From contig NZ_LQIX01000034.1 of assembly GCF_001500045.1 (NCBI RefSeq), positions 248,001 to 312,000 of the forward strand: 64,000 nucleotides of DNA. Reading direction: 5' to 3'. Both the position numbers and the translations under genes were made by a program. This stretch comes from Mycobacterium sp. GA-1199. GTDB taxonomy: Bacteria > Actinomycetota > Actinomycetes > Mycobacteriales > Mycobacteriaceae. Under the pieces are notes generated by a model, which had not been told where the DNA came from, ran no database searches, and worked only from the letters and a program-made list of their open reading frames with translations. Below are positions 43,761-52,847 of the stretch, one piece after another; positions within the stretch are counted from its first letter, which is position 1; each line of letters opens with the position of its first letter.

Positions 43761-43790
43761 CACAAAACCATAAATGGTTAATGTTTTGTG
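43761..43790. promoter_or_regulatory. Nested palindromes, probable TetR operator
   Basis: Two inverted repeats overlap in the 112-bp divergent intergenic region. The inner one is AACCAT at 43766-43771 and ATGGTT at 43774-43779. The outer one is CACAAAAC at 43761-43768 and GTTTTGTG at 43783-43790. Their position between the dehydrogenase and tetR-like starts fits autoregulation and repression of both. Confidence 0.65.
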
Positions 43791-43841
43791 TGCAAGGTCG
43801 CAGTGCGGGCGTATCTGGGTGAAGTGTGGTGATGTGGAGTC

Positions 43842-44471
43842 ATGAAGGCACCGGCAGCGCCGACTCGCCCGTCGCATGGCAGTCAGCCTCGAGCCGAACG
43901 TACGCGCGCGAGCATCCTCGATGAAGCGGTTGCACACATTCTCGAAGCGGGTTTGGCCGGCGCGAACGTCAAGGCGATCGCACAACGCGCGGGCGTCACC
44001 TGGGGGGTGGTGCAATATCACTTCGGTGACCGCGAGGGGCTGCTGGTCGCGGTCGTGGACAAAGGGTTCGAGGAGCTGACCACGGCGCTGGCCGTTTCCC
44101 CCAGCGGCCGATCCGGGGACGTTCACGATCGGGTGCGTGACGTCGTTGAGACCGCTTGGTCGGCGATGTCGAGCCCGACGTCGCGCGCGGCAATCGAGAT
44201 CCTGATCGGCACCCGCGCCACACCGGGATCAGCTGCCCGAAAGCAACTCTCGCGCTTGGCATCAACCTTCGCCGAGCTCGCTCAGTCGATCACCGACGAC
44301 CTCGACGCCACCCAATCCAAAGCCATCGGCGACCTCCTGCTGACCAACATCCGCGGCCTAGTCACCACCCAGCTCATCATGCCTCGACAGATCGACACTG
44401 CCACCGAGCGCCGAATGCTCATCGACGTGCTCAGCACCTACATCGACACAACCGCAAAACCAGGGATCTGA
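43842..44471 (+). CDS. TetR/AcrR-family transcriptional regulator
   Basis: 209 residues from the ATG at 43842. The N-terminal helix-turn-helix is classic: RTRASILDEAVAHILEAGLAGANVKAIAQRAGVTWGVVQYHFGDREGLLVAVVDKGFEEL (residues ~20-78), with the YHFGDREGLL signature. The C-terminal ligand-binding domain is all-helical (DVVETAWSAMSS, IEILIGTRATPGS, GDLLLTNIRGLVTTQLIM). It is transcribed away from the dehydrogenase gene and probably controls it through the palindromes at 43761-43790. The ligand is unknown. Confidence 0.92.
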   Translation: MKAPAAPTRPSHGSQPRAERTRASILDEAVAHILEAGLAGANVKAIAQRAGVTWGVVQYHFGDREGLLVAVVDKGFEELTTALAVSPSGRSGDVHDRVRDVVETAWSAMSSPTSRAAIEILIGTRATPGSAARKQLSRLASTFAELAQSITDDLDATQSKAIGDLLLTNIRGLVTTQLIMPRQIDTATERRMLIDVLSTYIDTTAKPGI

Positions 44472-44896
44472 CCCCAACGCAACGTCTACTACCGCACGCG
44501 GGACACCCACCATCACCCCCGATAACTGATCCGAGAGCCAACCCAATTTGCGCTGTCCCAGTTCTAAGAAAAGAGACGGCCTCGATTTCACGCTCCCCTG
44601 CTCTATAACCCCTCGAATCCGCCATCTTTGAGGGGAACCTACAAATAGACCGCAATGACTGACTGGCCCAGTTCCCTGACCTCTGCCTACTGAGATCTGA
44701 CTTGCTCACCCAGCGGACGAGTGCCACTACGGAAAGGACAATCGACTGAGACAAAGCGGGGCCCCACCGTCTCACTGAAGTTGGCATCCTCGCAGCTCGG
44801 TGATGACAACAAGAATGAGACCGGACACTAAGCCTGCGGTGTCGACACTCAAGGTGACGACTGTTTGGTTCGTTCGAAGGGATGACGGCGCTGATC
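44472..44896. other. Gene-free interval with a transposon-end-like 12-mer
   Basis: 425 bp with no convincing gene and lower GC than its neighbours. It has a weak stem (CCCCTC at 44609-44614, GAGGGG at 44630-44635). At 44816-44827 is TGAGACCGGACA, identical to the outermost 12 bp of the right transposon end (42490-42501). It lacks the adjoining TGGCGG repeat. Confidence 0.4.
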
Positions 44897-45208
44897 TCAT
44901 AGATCGAGAACGACGCGTAGGGCCGCATCAACGCGGCGCATTTCTTCGAAACTGAGGAATCCGACGCTCTCGCCGAGTCGACTTGGGTCAACCGCCGCGG
45001 TCTGCTCGGCAAGTACTCGGGTGTTCACGCCGGCGATTTCAACCTCGGGTCGGAAGCTGGCTGCACGAGCCGACGTGGACGTCGGTGCGACCAGCCAGGT
45101 CGACAACGGCACGTGATCCGACTGGATTACTACGGCGTATCGGGAACCAGACTGCTCGTGGCCACGACTCCCCCACGGGGCGTGTAACCGAAAGACCTCA
45201 CCACGCAC
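44897..45208 (-). CDS. mazF: MazF/PemK-type endoribonuclease toxin
   Basis: 103 residues from the GTG at 45208 (VRGEVFRLHAPWGSRGHEQSGSRYAVVIQSD). The RGEV start, the loop G-x-E-Q-x-G-x-R-Y and the strand AVVIQSDHVPLSTWLVAPTST are MazF signatures. The C-terminus RLGESVGFLSFEEMRRVDAALRVVLDL is the usual closing helix. MazF toxins cleave mRNA or tRNA at short motifs and inhibit growth when freed from antitoxin. The start overlaps the antitoxin stop by 11 nt, so they are co-translated. It could stabilise the transposon-adjacent region, though it lies outside the element. Confidence 0.88.
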   Translation of the reverse strand: MRGEVFRLHAPWGSRGHEQSGSRYAVVIQSDHVPLSTWLVAPTSTSARAASFRPEVEIAGVNTRVLAEQTAAVDPSRLGESVGFLSFEEMRRVDAALRVVLDL

Positions 45209-45431
45209 GCAGCGTCTCCATGTCGCGCAACACCTGCTTGGCCTCAGCGCGGTCGGACTCGTCTTCGGCAAGCCTTTCCGCCTCGGCGCGAATCGTCGCT
45301 TTGGCCTTTCGGCGTGCGGCATCGATGAGAGCAGATCGAACGGCTGCGGACACAGCCGTGCCATCTCTCGTTAAAACTTCCAGCGCCTTAGCGGTCTCGT
45401 CGTCCGGCCGGAAGGTAATTGTGTCAGCCAC
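45198..45431 (-). CDS. mazE: MazE-type antitoxin (ribbon-helix-helix-like)
   Basis: 77 residues from the GTG at 45431 (VADTITFRPDDETAKALEVL). The TITFRPDDETAKALEVLTRDGTAVSAAVRSALIDAA part is a ribbon-helix-helix DNA-binding fold: a strand then two helices. The acidic/basic helical tail (ERLAEDESDRAEAKQVLRDMETLRAW) would wrap the toxin. It would neutralise MazF and repress its own operon. It is upstream of and overlaps mazF, the normal order. Confidence 0.8.
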   Translation of the reverse strand: MADTITFRPDDETAKALEVLTRDGTAVSAAVRSALIDAARRKAKATIRAEAERLAEDESDRAEAKQVLRDMETLRAW

Positions 45432-45498
45432 AGCAACAGCGTACGACGTTTTGTAAGACAATCGCTGGTTCCGGGTGTACCACCGCCGTCGCGAAGGC

Positions 45499-46161
45499 TC
45501 ATACCTGCATCGGCTCGAGCAATCCGCGCTTCCGCAGATCATCCGCCCAAGGTCCAGCGGCCGTGCTGATGTTGCGACTGAAGATCGACCAACGTTCTTG
45601 ATGGCCGAAGCAATCGTGTAGCCGTGTCACGTATTCCGTCAGCGTGTCGATGTCATCAATTGCAGCCAGGTACCGGCAGGTCTTGTCATATTCGATGAGC
45701 AGGTTGTTGTCGACTGCGTATCGCACCAATTGTTCTGTGGTGCTTATCCGTTCCATCTCAACGAGTACCAAGTCAAAGCCGTCGCAGAGCGCGTCGGCGA
45801 ACTGCCGCATGTCGGTGCGATGGTCGAACCGCACCTCGTATGGCAGATCGGGCACCAAGCGCTCCCAACGACGTTGCAGCAGCGAACCTTTGAGGGGATG
45901 TCGTACCCGCTCGTATCCAGGACATGCGGCGTCGACCTCGACTGATCCGATACCGACATTGACGAAGAACCCGTGCCACGACATCGTGCCGTTGTGCCAG
46001 TCGGGCTGAAGGTCGATCATGTCGTAGAGTGGTCCCCGCTCCCGCTTGAAACTGCAGTCCGATATGCCAAAGCCGCGTGCACGTAGGAACGGTCCGACAT
46101 CGGCGGAGATTACCGCCTCGTAAGTCCGTTGCAATGAACCGTTGACTGCCCCCTCGCCCAT
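45499..46161 (-). CDS. DUF4304-domain protein
   Basis: 220 residues from the ATG at 46161. The N-terminal ~140 residues read as DUF4304: a helix AVISADVGPFLRARGF, then SDCSFKRERGPLYDMIDLQPDWHNGTMSWHGFFVNVGIG. The F-R...F...Y.MI.LQ...FFVNVG pattern is typical of this family. It is often found near toxin-antitoxin or polymorphic-toxin immunity genes, but no biochemical role is known to me. The C-terminus is helical. It lies 67 bp upstream of the mazEF operon on the same strand and is divergent from the GMC oxidoreductase gene. Confidence 0.75.
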   Translation of the reverse strand: MGEGAVNGSLQRTYEAVISADVGPFLRARGFGISDCSFKRERGPLYDMIDLQPDWHNGTMSWHGFFVNVGIGSVEVDAACPGYERVRHPLKGSLLQRRWERLVPDLPYEVRFDHRTDMRQFADALCDGFDLVLVEMERISTTEQLVRYAVDNNLLIEYDKTCRYLAAIDDIDTLTEYVTRLHDCFGHQERWSIFSRNISTAAGPWADDLRKRGLLEPMQV

Positions 46162-46280
46162 GACTCAAGGCTAAGGCGGCGGCACCATCCTTAAGCGCAC
46201 CAATTTTGGCGCCAGCAAAGCAGGCGCGACCATGCCCGACGCTGAGTGCGAAAAGCACCTTGCGCGTTAATGTGGTAGCG

Positions 46281-47990
46281 GTGAGATCCAGGGGCCATCA
46301 AAGAGTTGGATTTGATGCCGAATTCGACTACATCGTCGTGGGAGCGGGCAGCGCAGGCTGCCTGCTCGCCAATCGGCTCAGCGCCAACCCCGATCATCGT
46401 GTGCTCCTGATCGAGGCCGGCGGCAAAGACAACTGGTTTTGGATCAAGGTGCCGGTCGGCTATCTGTACACCATTGCCAACCCCCGCACCGACTGGTGCT
46501 TCACCACCGAACCCGATCCGGGCCTGGCCGGCCGCAGCATCATCTACGCACGCGGCCGCGTGATCGGCGGTTGCTCGTCGATCAACGCCATGATTCACAT
46601 GCGCGGGCAAGCAAGCGATTTCGAGTTGTGGGCGCGAGCCACCGGAGACGAGCGCTGGCTTTGGGGCGGCCCAGATCGTCCCGGCGAGACACTGACGATC
46701 TACAAAGAGTTGGAAAACTACTTCGGCGGAGCCGACGACTGGCACGGCGCTACAGGCGAGATTCGGGTCGAGCGACCGCGTGTGCGCTGGAAGATTCTTG
46801 ACGCCTGGCAGGCCGCCGCTGCCGAGGTGGGCATCGAGCCCATCGACGAGTTCAACCGCGGAGACAACTCCGGGAGCGCCTACTTTCATGTCAACCAACG
46901 ACGCGGCCGGCGATGGTCGATGGCCGATGCCTTCCTCCACCCCGTCACCCACCGCCCCAATCTCACCGTTTACACGCAGACTCAGGCTCTCCACCTGCTG
47001 ATGGACGATCAGGTCCGCGAGGATCAGCGTCGCGGCGCCTGGACCACGGCCCGGAACCGTGTTACGGGCGTGCGGCTGCTCAAAGACGGCCAGATCGTCG
47101 ACGTTCGGGCCCGCCGAGAGGTGATTCTGAGCGCCGGTGCGATCGGCTCCCCTCACCTGATGCAGGTCTCGGGGTTGGGTCCGGCCGGGTTGCTCACCCA
47201 GCATCACGTGCCGGTGGTTGTTGATCTGCCAGGAGTCGGCGGAAACCTCCAGGACCATCTGCAGCTTCGAACGGTCTACCGCGTTCGGGGCGCGCGAACC
47301 GTCAACACGCTGTACCGGAATTGGATCTCCCGGGCGGGCATGGGAATTCAGTACCTGCTGCTGCGATCAGGGCCGTTGACGATGCCGCCGTCCACACTGG
47401 GGGCTTTCGCCAAGAGTGACCCCGCGTTGGCCAGCCCGGATATGGAGTGGCATGTGCAGCCGTTGTCGTTGCCGAAATTCGGGGAACCCCTGCACCCCTT
47501 CGGCGCCATCACTCCCTCGGTCTGCAACCTGCGACCCACCTCGCGGGGCCACGTGCGTCTGGTAGATGCAGATCCGCTGACCCACCCGAAGATCAGCTGC
47601 AACTACCTGTCCACTGATGCTGACTGTGAAGTCGCCGTGCGCGGCCTTCGGATGACGCGGCAGATCATGGCCGCCCCTCCTCTAGCCCGCTACTGTCCGG
47701 AAGAAATGCTTCCCGGCTCGCAACTGGTCAGCAACGAAGACCTCCTGACGGCCGCACGTGAATTGGGCACCACCATCTTCCATCCGGTGGGCACCTGCGC
47801 GATGGGTGCCTTTGATGCACGCGGTATCCCACGGTCGGCCGCCACGGTGCTCGACACCGACTGTCGCGTGTTTGGCGTTGCAGGCCTGCGGGTGGCCGAT
47901 GCTTCGGCGATGCCCACCATCACTTCCGGGAACACCAACGCGCCGGTCATGCTGATCGCAGAGCGCGCAGCGCGGGCGATCCTGGCATGA
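46281..47990 (+). CDS. GMC-family FAD-dependent oxidoreductase (choline dehydrogenase-like)
   Basis: About 569 residues. The FAD-binding motif is DYIVVGAGSAGCLLANRLS near the start, followed by LLIEAGG. The GMC signatures are GRVIGGCSSINAMIHMRGQASDFELWA (GMC 1) and SAGAIGSPHLMQVSGLGPA (GMC 2). The active-site His region is GTTIFHPVGTCAMG, and the second conserved His/Asn is in TITSGNTNAPVMLIAERAA. It oxidises an alcohol, transferring electrons to a carrier or oxygen. The substrate is unknown. The start is uncertain: GTG at 46281 or 46272, or ATG at 46206. The family motif begins about 14 residues after 46281, which favours the short form. Confidence 0.9.
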   Translation: MRSRGHQRVGFDAEFDYIVVGAGSAGCLLANRLSANPDHRVLLIEAGGKDNWFWIKVPVGYLYTIANPRTDWCFTTEPDPGLAGRSIIYARGRVIGGCSSINAMIHMRGQASDFELWARATGDERWLWGGPDRPGETLTIYKELENYFGGADDWHGATGEIRVERPRVRWKILDAWQAAAAEVGIEPIDEFNRGDNSGSAYFHVNQRRGRRWSMADAFLHPVTHRPNLTVYTQTQALHLLMDDQVREDQRRGAWTTARNRVTGVRLLKDGQIVDVRARREVILSAGAIGSPHLMQVSGLGPAGLLTQHHVPVVVDLPGVGGNLQDHLQLRTVYRVRGARTVNTLYRNWISRAGMGIQYLLLRSGPLTMPPSTLGAFAKSDPALASPDMEWHVQPLSLPKFGEPLHPFGAITPSVCNLRPTSRGHVRLVDADPLTHPKISCNYLSTDADCEVAVRGLRMTRQIMAAPPLARYCPEEMLPGSQLVSNEDLLTAARELGTTIFHPVGTCAMGAFDARGIPRSAATVLDTDCRVFGVAGLRVADASAMPTITSGNTNAPVMLIAERAARAILA

Positions 47991-48038
47991 GCAGTGCCAC
48001 CCGCGACGCAAGAATTTACACCACGCGCGTTCCCTGAG

Positions 48039-49169
48039 TTACGGATCGCTTGCTAGTTCTACCGAACTGACTTCGTCGCAGGTGGGTGTCGGCGCGGCAT
48101 AGTGGCATACCCGATTCCCTCCAGCGCGTTTGGCCTCATACATTGCCGTGTCTGAATGGCGGATCAGATCGTCGATGAGTTGAAGGTTGTCTCCGGCTGA
48201 GTAGCTTTCGAGGCCAGCGCTCGCGGTACCGATACTCGCTGTCACCGGAAAAGGGATCTTCTCGATTGCCCGACGGAGTCGTTCTGCCATTTCTGCGGGG
48301 TTCGGGTTGGTGTCGATGTCTGCTACCACGAATTCTTCTCCCCCAAGTCGACCGATCACGGCGGCGGAGCGGCTATTCTCCCGAAGCGCCGCACCCACGC
48401 TGGTCAACGCCTGATCCCCAGCGGCGTGTCCCCGAGTATCGTTGAGCCGCTTGAAGTTATCGAGATCGATCATGGCCATCACCAGGTAGGTATCCGTCAG
48501 GCGGTGATGGCGCATCATCACCTCATAGACCGAGCTGTGAAATGACCGCCGGTTGTGCAGTCCAGTTAGGGGATCACGGTCGGAACCCCGCAAATCCGTG
48601 CGCAGTGTGTGCATCAACGACTGGATGCCGAAGGGCACACCCACGTTGAGTGACACTACGGTGAGTACAGCCGCGCTTGTCAGGGCGACGTCGCCCGTGG
48701 CGGTCACGAGGCGGTAGGCCAGCACCGTCGAGCATCCCGCAGCCACGGCGAAATTGGCCACCATGTGACCAAGGGTGTGGAAGTAGCTGATGAAACCGCC
48801 GAGGACGGCGAAGGTCACGCACCCCATCAGACCCGCGTACGGGCTGGACAGAGCCAAGCAGGTGGCCGCAATCGCCGCGGTGGACATCACGGAGTACATG
48901 ACTGACTGGCGCCGTGTGGGCCATCGCAATATCCACAGGAGTCCGCCGGCGACGCCGAGTACCGCTGCCGCGATGGCTATCGCGATGGTGGCCGTGGTGT
49001 TCGGTCCGAGGGGACTCCACAGCATGATGATGGGCAGTGTGGCAAGTGCCATGGTGTAGCCGAACGTTGCGTGTCGCCAGATTAGCTGCAGTCCACGCTC
49101 GTTCAGGTAAGCGCTGATCCAATCGTACTGATCCGGTTGCGTGAACCATCGCCGAACCCATCGCCGCAT
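48039..49169 (-). CDS. Membrane-anchored diguanylate cyclase (GGDEF domain)
   Basis: 376 residues. About five to six hydrophobic helices occupy residues ~40-190 (TMALATLPIIMLW, ATIAIAIAAAVLGVAGGLLWIL, AAVLTVVSLNVGVPFG). The GGDEF domain follows: RDPLTGLHNRRSFHSSVYEV, VMAMIDLDNFKRLNDTRGHAAGDQAL, and the active-site loop RLGGEEF (GGEEF variant, compatible with activity). It makes cyclic di-GMP from two GTP at the inner face of the membrane. No EAL domain follows. It lies convergent with the GMC gene; the upstream ~200 bp separate it from a divergent lipoprotein gene. Confidence 0.92.
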   Translation of the reverse strand: MRRWVRRWFTQPDQYDWISAYLNERGLQLIWRHATFGYTMALATLPIIMLWSPLGPNTTATIAIAIAAAVLGVAGGLLWILRWPTRRQSVMYSVMSTAAIAATCLALSSPYAGLMGCVTFAVLGGFISYFHTLGHMVANFAVAAGCSTVLAYRLVTATGDVALTSAAVLTVVSLNVGVPFGIQSLMHTLRTDLRGSDRDPLTGLHNRRSFHSSVYEVMMRHHRLTDTYLVMAMIDLDNFKRLNDTRGHAAGDQALTSVGAALRENSRSAAVIGRLGGEEFVVADIDTNPNPAEMAERLRRAIEKIPFPVTASIGTASAGLESYSAGDNLQLIDDLIRHSDTAMYEAKRAGGNRVCHYAAPTPTCDEVSSVELASDP

Positions 49170-49371
49170 GCCTCACCCCTCGTTTTGCGTCTGCTAGAGG
49201 TCCATGATGACGTGTGAGAGCGCACCGATGCGCGCATCTCCGCGAAACCGACGCCCGCGGCATCAGCGGTGTCTTCCCATTAGCAGTGGTGACGACCCCC
49301 CAATCGCCGACCCGCAAATGCCAAGAACGTCCCCTCGCATCTGCTAACTTCGCCGAGTGCATCTTCGTCAC

Positions 49372-50151
49372 ATGAGTGGGCAATGCCGAAAAGCGTTCGC
49401 AGCTACCGCGATCGCCGGTTCGATGGTGGTTGCCGGTGTCGCCTGCGGGCAGGCGGCCGAACCGGACGGCTCAGCGACGGCCCAGCCGGAGGCGCCTCCA
49501 CAAAAACAGCAGGTTCAACCGATCGTCAAAGACGACGATGGCGATGGCCAGCCTGAGATCACGGGCGGCGTCTACGGAGATCCTGCGGCCGCCCTCCACT
49601 TCTGGGAGGAACAGACCGAAAGCGACTGCGGGTTGATGGCCACCCGCATGGTGGTCGGCGAGATCACCGGGTCGGCGCCCACCGAACGCGAGATCATCGA
49701 CCTTGCGGCGAAGACTCCGAGCGACTGTGACCCGGGTGAACCGGTGTATGACGAGAGCATCGACCCCAGTGACGGCGGTGTCGGGCACGGCACCTGCACG
49801 ACCGACCTTCTGCTCCTGCTCAAGCACTACGGAATCAAAGCCGACTACACCAACGACGACACCGCTGCCAAGGGTGGCCTCGCCACCGGAATGGACGCGT
49901 TGGCGGACTATTTGGGTGACGGACGGCAGGCGATTGTGTGCGTGAATTCCAACACCATCTGGGATGGTGACGGCGATCGGACGGGATGCGGTCACCTGGT
50001 CACCGTCGCCGCCATCGATTACGACAACGACGCCGTCTATCTCGGCGACAGCGGCGGCGACGACACCAAGGGCGAGCACGTGACCACCGACGTGTTCGAA
50101 TCCGCCTGGGCGGCCGGAGATCACGAACTCGTGGTCACCGCATCCCGCTGA
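49372..50151 (+). CDS. Secreted/lipid-anchored C39-like papain-fold protein with EF-hand-like loop
   Basis: 259 residues from the ATG at 49372 (an alternative GTG lies at 49357). The lipoprotein signal is KAFAATAIAGSMVVAGVACGQ. A Pro/Gln linker leads to KDDDGDGQPEI, an EF-hand/dockerin-like calcium loop. The domain at ~90-255 resembles C39-like peptidases. The candidate Cys is in QTESDCGLMATRMVVGEI and the candidate His/Asp in GHLVTVAAIDYDNDAVYLGDSG. The chain is strongly acidic. It may cleave peptides outside the membrane or be an inactive relative. It is divergent from the diguanylate cyclase. Confidence 0.7.
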   Translation: MSGQCRKAFAATAIAGSMVVAGVACGQAAEPDGSATAQPEAPPQKQQVQPIVKDDDGDGQPEITGGVYGDPAAALHFWEEQTESDCGLMATRMVVGEITGSAPTEREIIDLAAKTPSDCDPGEPVYDESIDPSDGGVGHGTCTTDLLLLLKHYGIKADYTNDDTAAKGGLATGMDALADYLGDGRQAIVCVNSNTIWDGDGDRTGCGHLVTVAAIDYDNDAVYLGDSGGDDTKGEHVTTDVFESAWAAGDHELVVTASR

Positions 50152-50438
50152 GATCACCTGTCGCGCAACCGCTCACAAAACGCTGAGGCAAACCGCCCCT
50201 AGCAACCGAGCGGCCGTCACCATGACCCCGGTGGTTTAGGTGGTCCGCTATCCGAAGGTGCGCGCGACCGTCGACCCGCTGTCGACGTCACAACTCCTAC
50301 ATGTCACCGGCACACCGGCAGTCGAACCGTTTCAGGCACGACAGAGGTTGCGCGCCACCGACTGGATAAACCAGGTCACCTGAAGGCGTTCTCCAGAGAT
50401 GACAGGTGATATCCGGTAAGGCCCTCAGGAGGACAGCC
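50152..50438. other. Intergenic region, 287 bp
   Basis: No gene or RNA structure recognised. The ribosome binding site AGGAGG at 50428-50433 belongs to the next gene. Confidence 0.4.
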
Positions 50439-51353
50439 ATGAGCGTAGACAGCATCTCGGATTTCGGTTCGACGACCCTCGACGAGTTGGTTCCGTCGCG
50501 GTACGCGGTGCAGGTCGGTGACATCGAGGTGCTGGTGATCAGCGATGGGGTGCTACCGATCACGGCCCGGACCATGGCGACCAATGCCGACCCGACCGAG
50601 TTCGGGAGTTGGCTCGACGACCGGTTCCTTCCCAGAGACGTGCTCGATTGGCCGCTCAACGTGGTCGTGGTGCGCACCGGTGAGCGGACCATCCTGGTCG
50701 ACGCCGGGCTTGGCGTGGAGTTCCCGGACTTCCCGCGGGCCGGGCAGACAGTCCATCGTTTGGAGGCCGCCGGTATCGATCCCTCAGCGGTGACCGACGT
50801 GGTACTCACCCACCTGCATATGGACCACGTCGGCGGGCTGCTCACGAAGGGGCTGAAGGAACGGCTGCGCCCTGACCTACGGGTTCATGTTGCCGCCGCG
50901 GAGGCAGAGTTCTGGGAAGCACCCGACTTCTCCCACACCGATATGCCTGCCCCGGTTCCAGATGCGCTCCGGTCGATAGCCTCACGGTTCCTCGACGAGT
51001 ACCGCGGCCACATGCGGACCTTCGAGACGGAGTACGAACTGGCCCCGGGGGTGCTTGTCGCTCGTACCGGAGGCCACACCCCGGGCCACGCCATCGTCCG
51101 CCTCGACTCCGGAGGTGACCGGTTGACGTTCGCCGGCGACGCTGTCTTCGCACCTGGATTCGATAACCCCGAGTGGCACAACGGGTTCGAGCACGATCCA
51201 GAAGAGTCGGCCCGCGTGCGGATCGAACTTCTGCGGGAGCTGGCGGCGACCGGTGAGTCCCTGGTCGCCACTCATCTGCCGTTCCCATCGGTGTGTCGAG
51301 TCGCGACCGCCGGCGATGTCTTCCGGTGCGTGCCGACCGCATGGGACTACTGA
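50439..51353 (+). CDS. Metallo-beta-lactamase-fold hydrolase
   Basis: 304 residues from the ATG at 50439, with AGGAGG at a good distance upstream. The MBL metal-binding motif is VLTHLHMDHVGGLL (H-x-H-x-D-H). Further metal ligands fall in GGHTPGHAIVRLDSGG and TFAGDAVFAPGF, and a last His in LVATHLPFPSVCRV. The layout matches AttM/lactonase-like or AHL-lactonase-type family members of about 300 residues. The substrate is unknown. It overlaps the convergent monooxygenase gene by 7 bp at the 3' end. Confidence 0.88.
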   Translation: MSVDSISDFGSTTLDELVPSRYAVQVGDIEVLVISDGVLPITARTMATNADPTEFGSWLDDRFLPRDVLDWPLNVVVVRTGERTILVDAGLGVEFPDFPRAGQTVHRLEAAGIDPSAVTDVVLTHLHMDHVGGLLTKGLKERLRPDLRVHVAAAEAEFWEAPDFSHTDMPAPVPDALRSIASRFLDEYRGHMRTFETEYELAPGVLVARTGGHTPGHAIVRLDSGGDRLTFAGDAVFAPGFDNPEWHNGFEHDPEESARVRIELLRELAATGESLVATHLPFPSVCRVATAGDVFRCVPTAWDY

Positions 51354-52684
51354 CCGGCGCGCCTGCCGCTGGTGATGACCCGCGCCACGTGTCCGGGGCG
51401 CATCAGCCTCGTTCCCGGATCGACCCCCTGCAGCACCCTGAGGAACGTTTCCGTGAGCGCCATTTCTGTCGACGCGGCGGCCATATAGGCGGTGGTGTAT
51501 CCGTTGAACACTCGCTGCGGGAACGACCTCCATCCGCTCGCGGGGGTGAAGCCGAAGTCGTTGAGCCGGTTGGCCCACCACAACGGCGCGACCCTCCGTG
51601 CGACATCGCCAAAATAGACCTGGCTCGAGGGTTCACCGTCGAAGGCAAGGAACTGTCGAAGGCTGCGAGCCTGCATCAGCGCCGAGGTCATCCCTTGGCC
51701 GTACATCGGGTTCAAGCTGCACACCGCGTCCCCAATCGCCAACAGCCCCTGCGGAAACGCGGACAGCTTGTCATAGCGACGCCACACGCTGGTCGGGAAG
51801 TGGCGATGATGCGTCTCCCCCAGCGGCTCGGCGTCGGCGAGTGCTGCGCTGATTTCCGGGGGCACGCATTCGGCCACGGCGGCCAACACCGCCGGCAGTT
51901 CGGTGGGAAGCCGGTGTCCGGCGACGCCTATCAGCGTCACGATCATCGTGTCGTTTTCGTAGGCGAGCATGCCGACGCCGGTCGGGCGTTCCAGTGTCGG
52001 GCTGACGAAGACCACCTTGTCGTCCAGCGCCCCCGGCGCAATTCGAAACAGCTGGCTGGCGTAACAGAGCTGCACTGGATACGACCGCTCGGCCGGACGT
52101 GTGAAGCCATGCGCCGCAAGGAAAGCCGGCGTACGTGCCGAGCGGCCTGTCGCGTCTACCACCAGATCGGCCGGCACGGTCCACTGTCGGGCACCGCTGC
52201 GGTCACCGATACGAACGCCGGTTACCGCGCGATCGCTCAGTACGGGCTCGACAACATCGTGCCCCTCCAGCACTTTGACATTGGGTAGCGCGCAAACCCG
52301 TTGGCGAACAACGGATTCCAGCAGCGGTCGACTGGCCGGCTGGACAGGCATCGCATCGGGGTCGGCCAATGCGCCCGTTCGACACAGCGCATGCCCACGG
52401 ACCTCGACGTATACCGCCGACAGGTTGCGGGTGTCGATGATCGGTGCGCCGGCCGCTCTCAACTCCTTGATTACCCCGGGCAACATCTCGTCGAGGATCT
52501 TCAACCCCGCACTCGTCATCATGTGCAGGTGATGGCCCTGAGGCACGCCCGCCCGCTGCGATGCGTCGGCGGGCAGTTCGTCGCGCTCGACGACGGTGAC
52601 CGAGTCGTACGCGTCTGCCAGCACTCTCGCGGCGAGCAGTCCACCCATGCTCGCTCCGCACACCACCGCTTCGTGCCTCGCCAT
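51347..52684 (-). CDS. FAD-dependent monooxygenase / epoxidase-like oxidoreductase
   Basis: 445 residues. The FAD-binding fold starts HEAVVCGASMGGLLAARVLAD with VTVVERDELP. The second FAD motif GLLAIGDAVCSLNPMYGQGMTSALMQA binds ribityl/pyrophosphate. DLVVDATGRSARTPAFL is the DG-type motif of aromatic-ring monooxygenase-like enzymes. It probably hydroxylates or epoxidises a hydrophobic compound using NAD(P)H and O2. It converges with the MBL-fold gene, overlapping by 7 bp. Confidence 0.85.
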   Translation of the reverse strand: MARHEAVVCGASMGGLLAARVLADAYDSVTVVERDELPADASQRAGVPQGHHLHMMTSAGLKILDEMLPGVIKELRAAGAPIIDTRNLSAVYVEVRGHALCRTGALADPDAMPVQPASRPLLESVVRQRVCALPNVKVLEGHDVVEPVLSDRAVTGVRIGDRSGARQWTVPADLVVDATGRSARTPAFLAAHGFTRPAERSYPVQLCYASQLFRIAPGALDDKVVFVSPTLERPTGVGMLAYENDTMIVTLIGVAGHRLPTELPAVLAAVAECVPPEISAALADAEPLGETHHRHFPTSVWRRYDKLSAFPQGLLAIGDAVCSLNPMYGQGMTSALMQARSLRQFLAFDGEPSSQVYFGDVARRVAPLWWANRLNDFGFTPASGWRSFPQRVFNGYTTAYMAAASTEMALTETFLRVLQGVDPGTRLMRPGHVARVITSGRRAGQ

Positions 52685-52847
52685 CGCGCCCCTCTTCGGC
52701 AGGCTGTCCCCCGCAACCGTCGCACAGAGCGCGGCCGATAGTGCGATTTCATCCGCGACCCGCCGTGCCAGCCGTATCGGAACTCACACTCGCGGCCTCT
52801 CAGCCCACCGGCACAGCGTTGGCGCCACTGTCTGTAGCGTGGCGACC

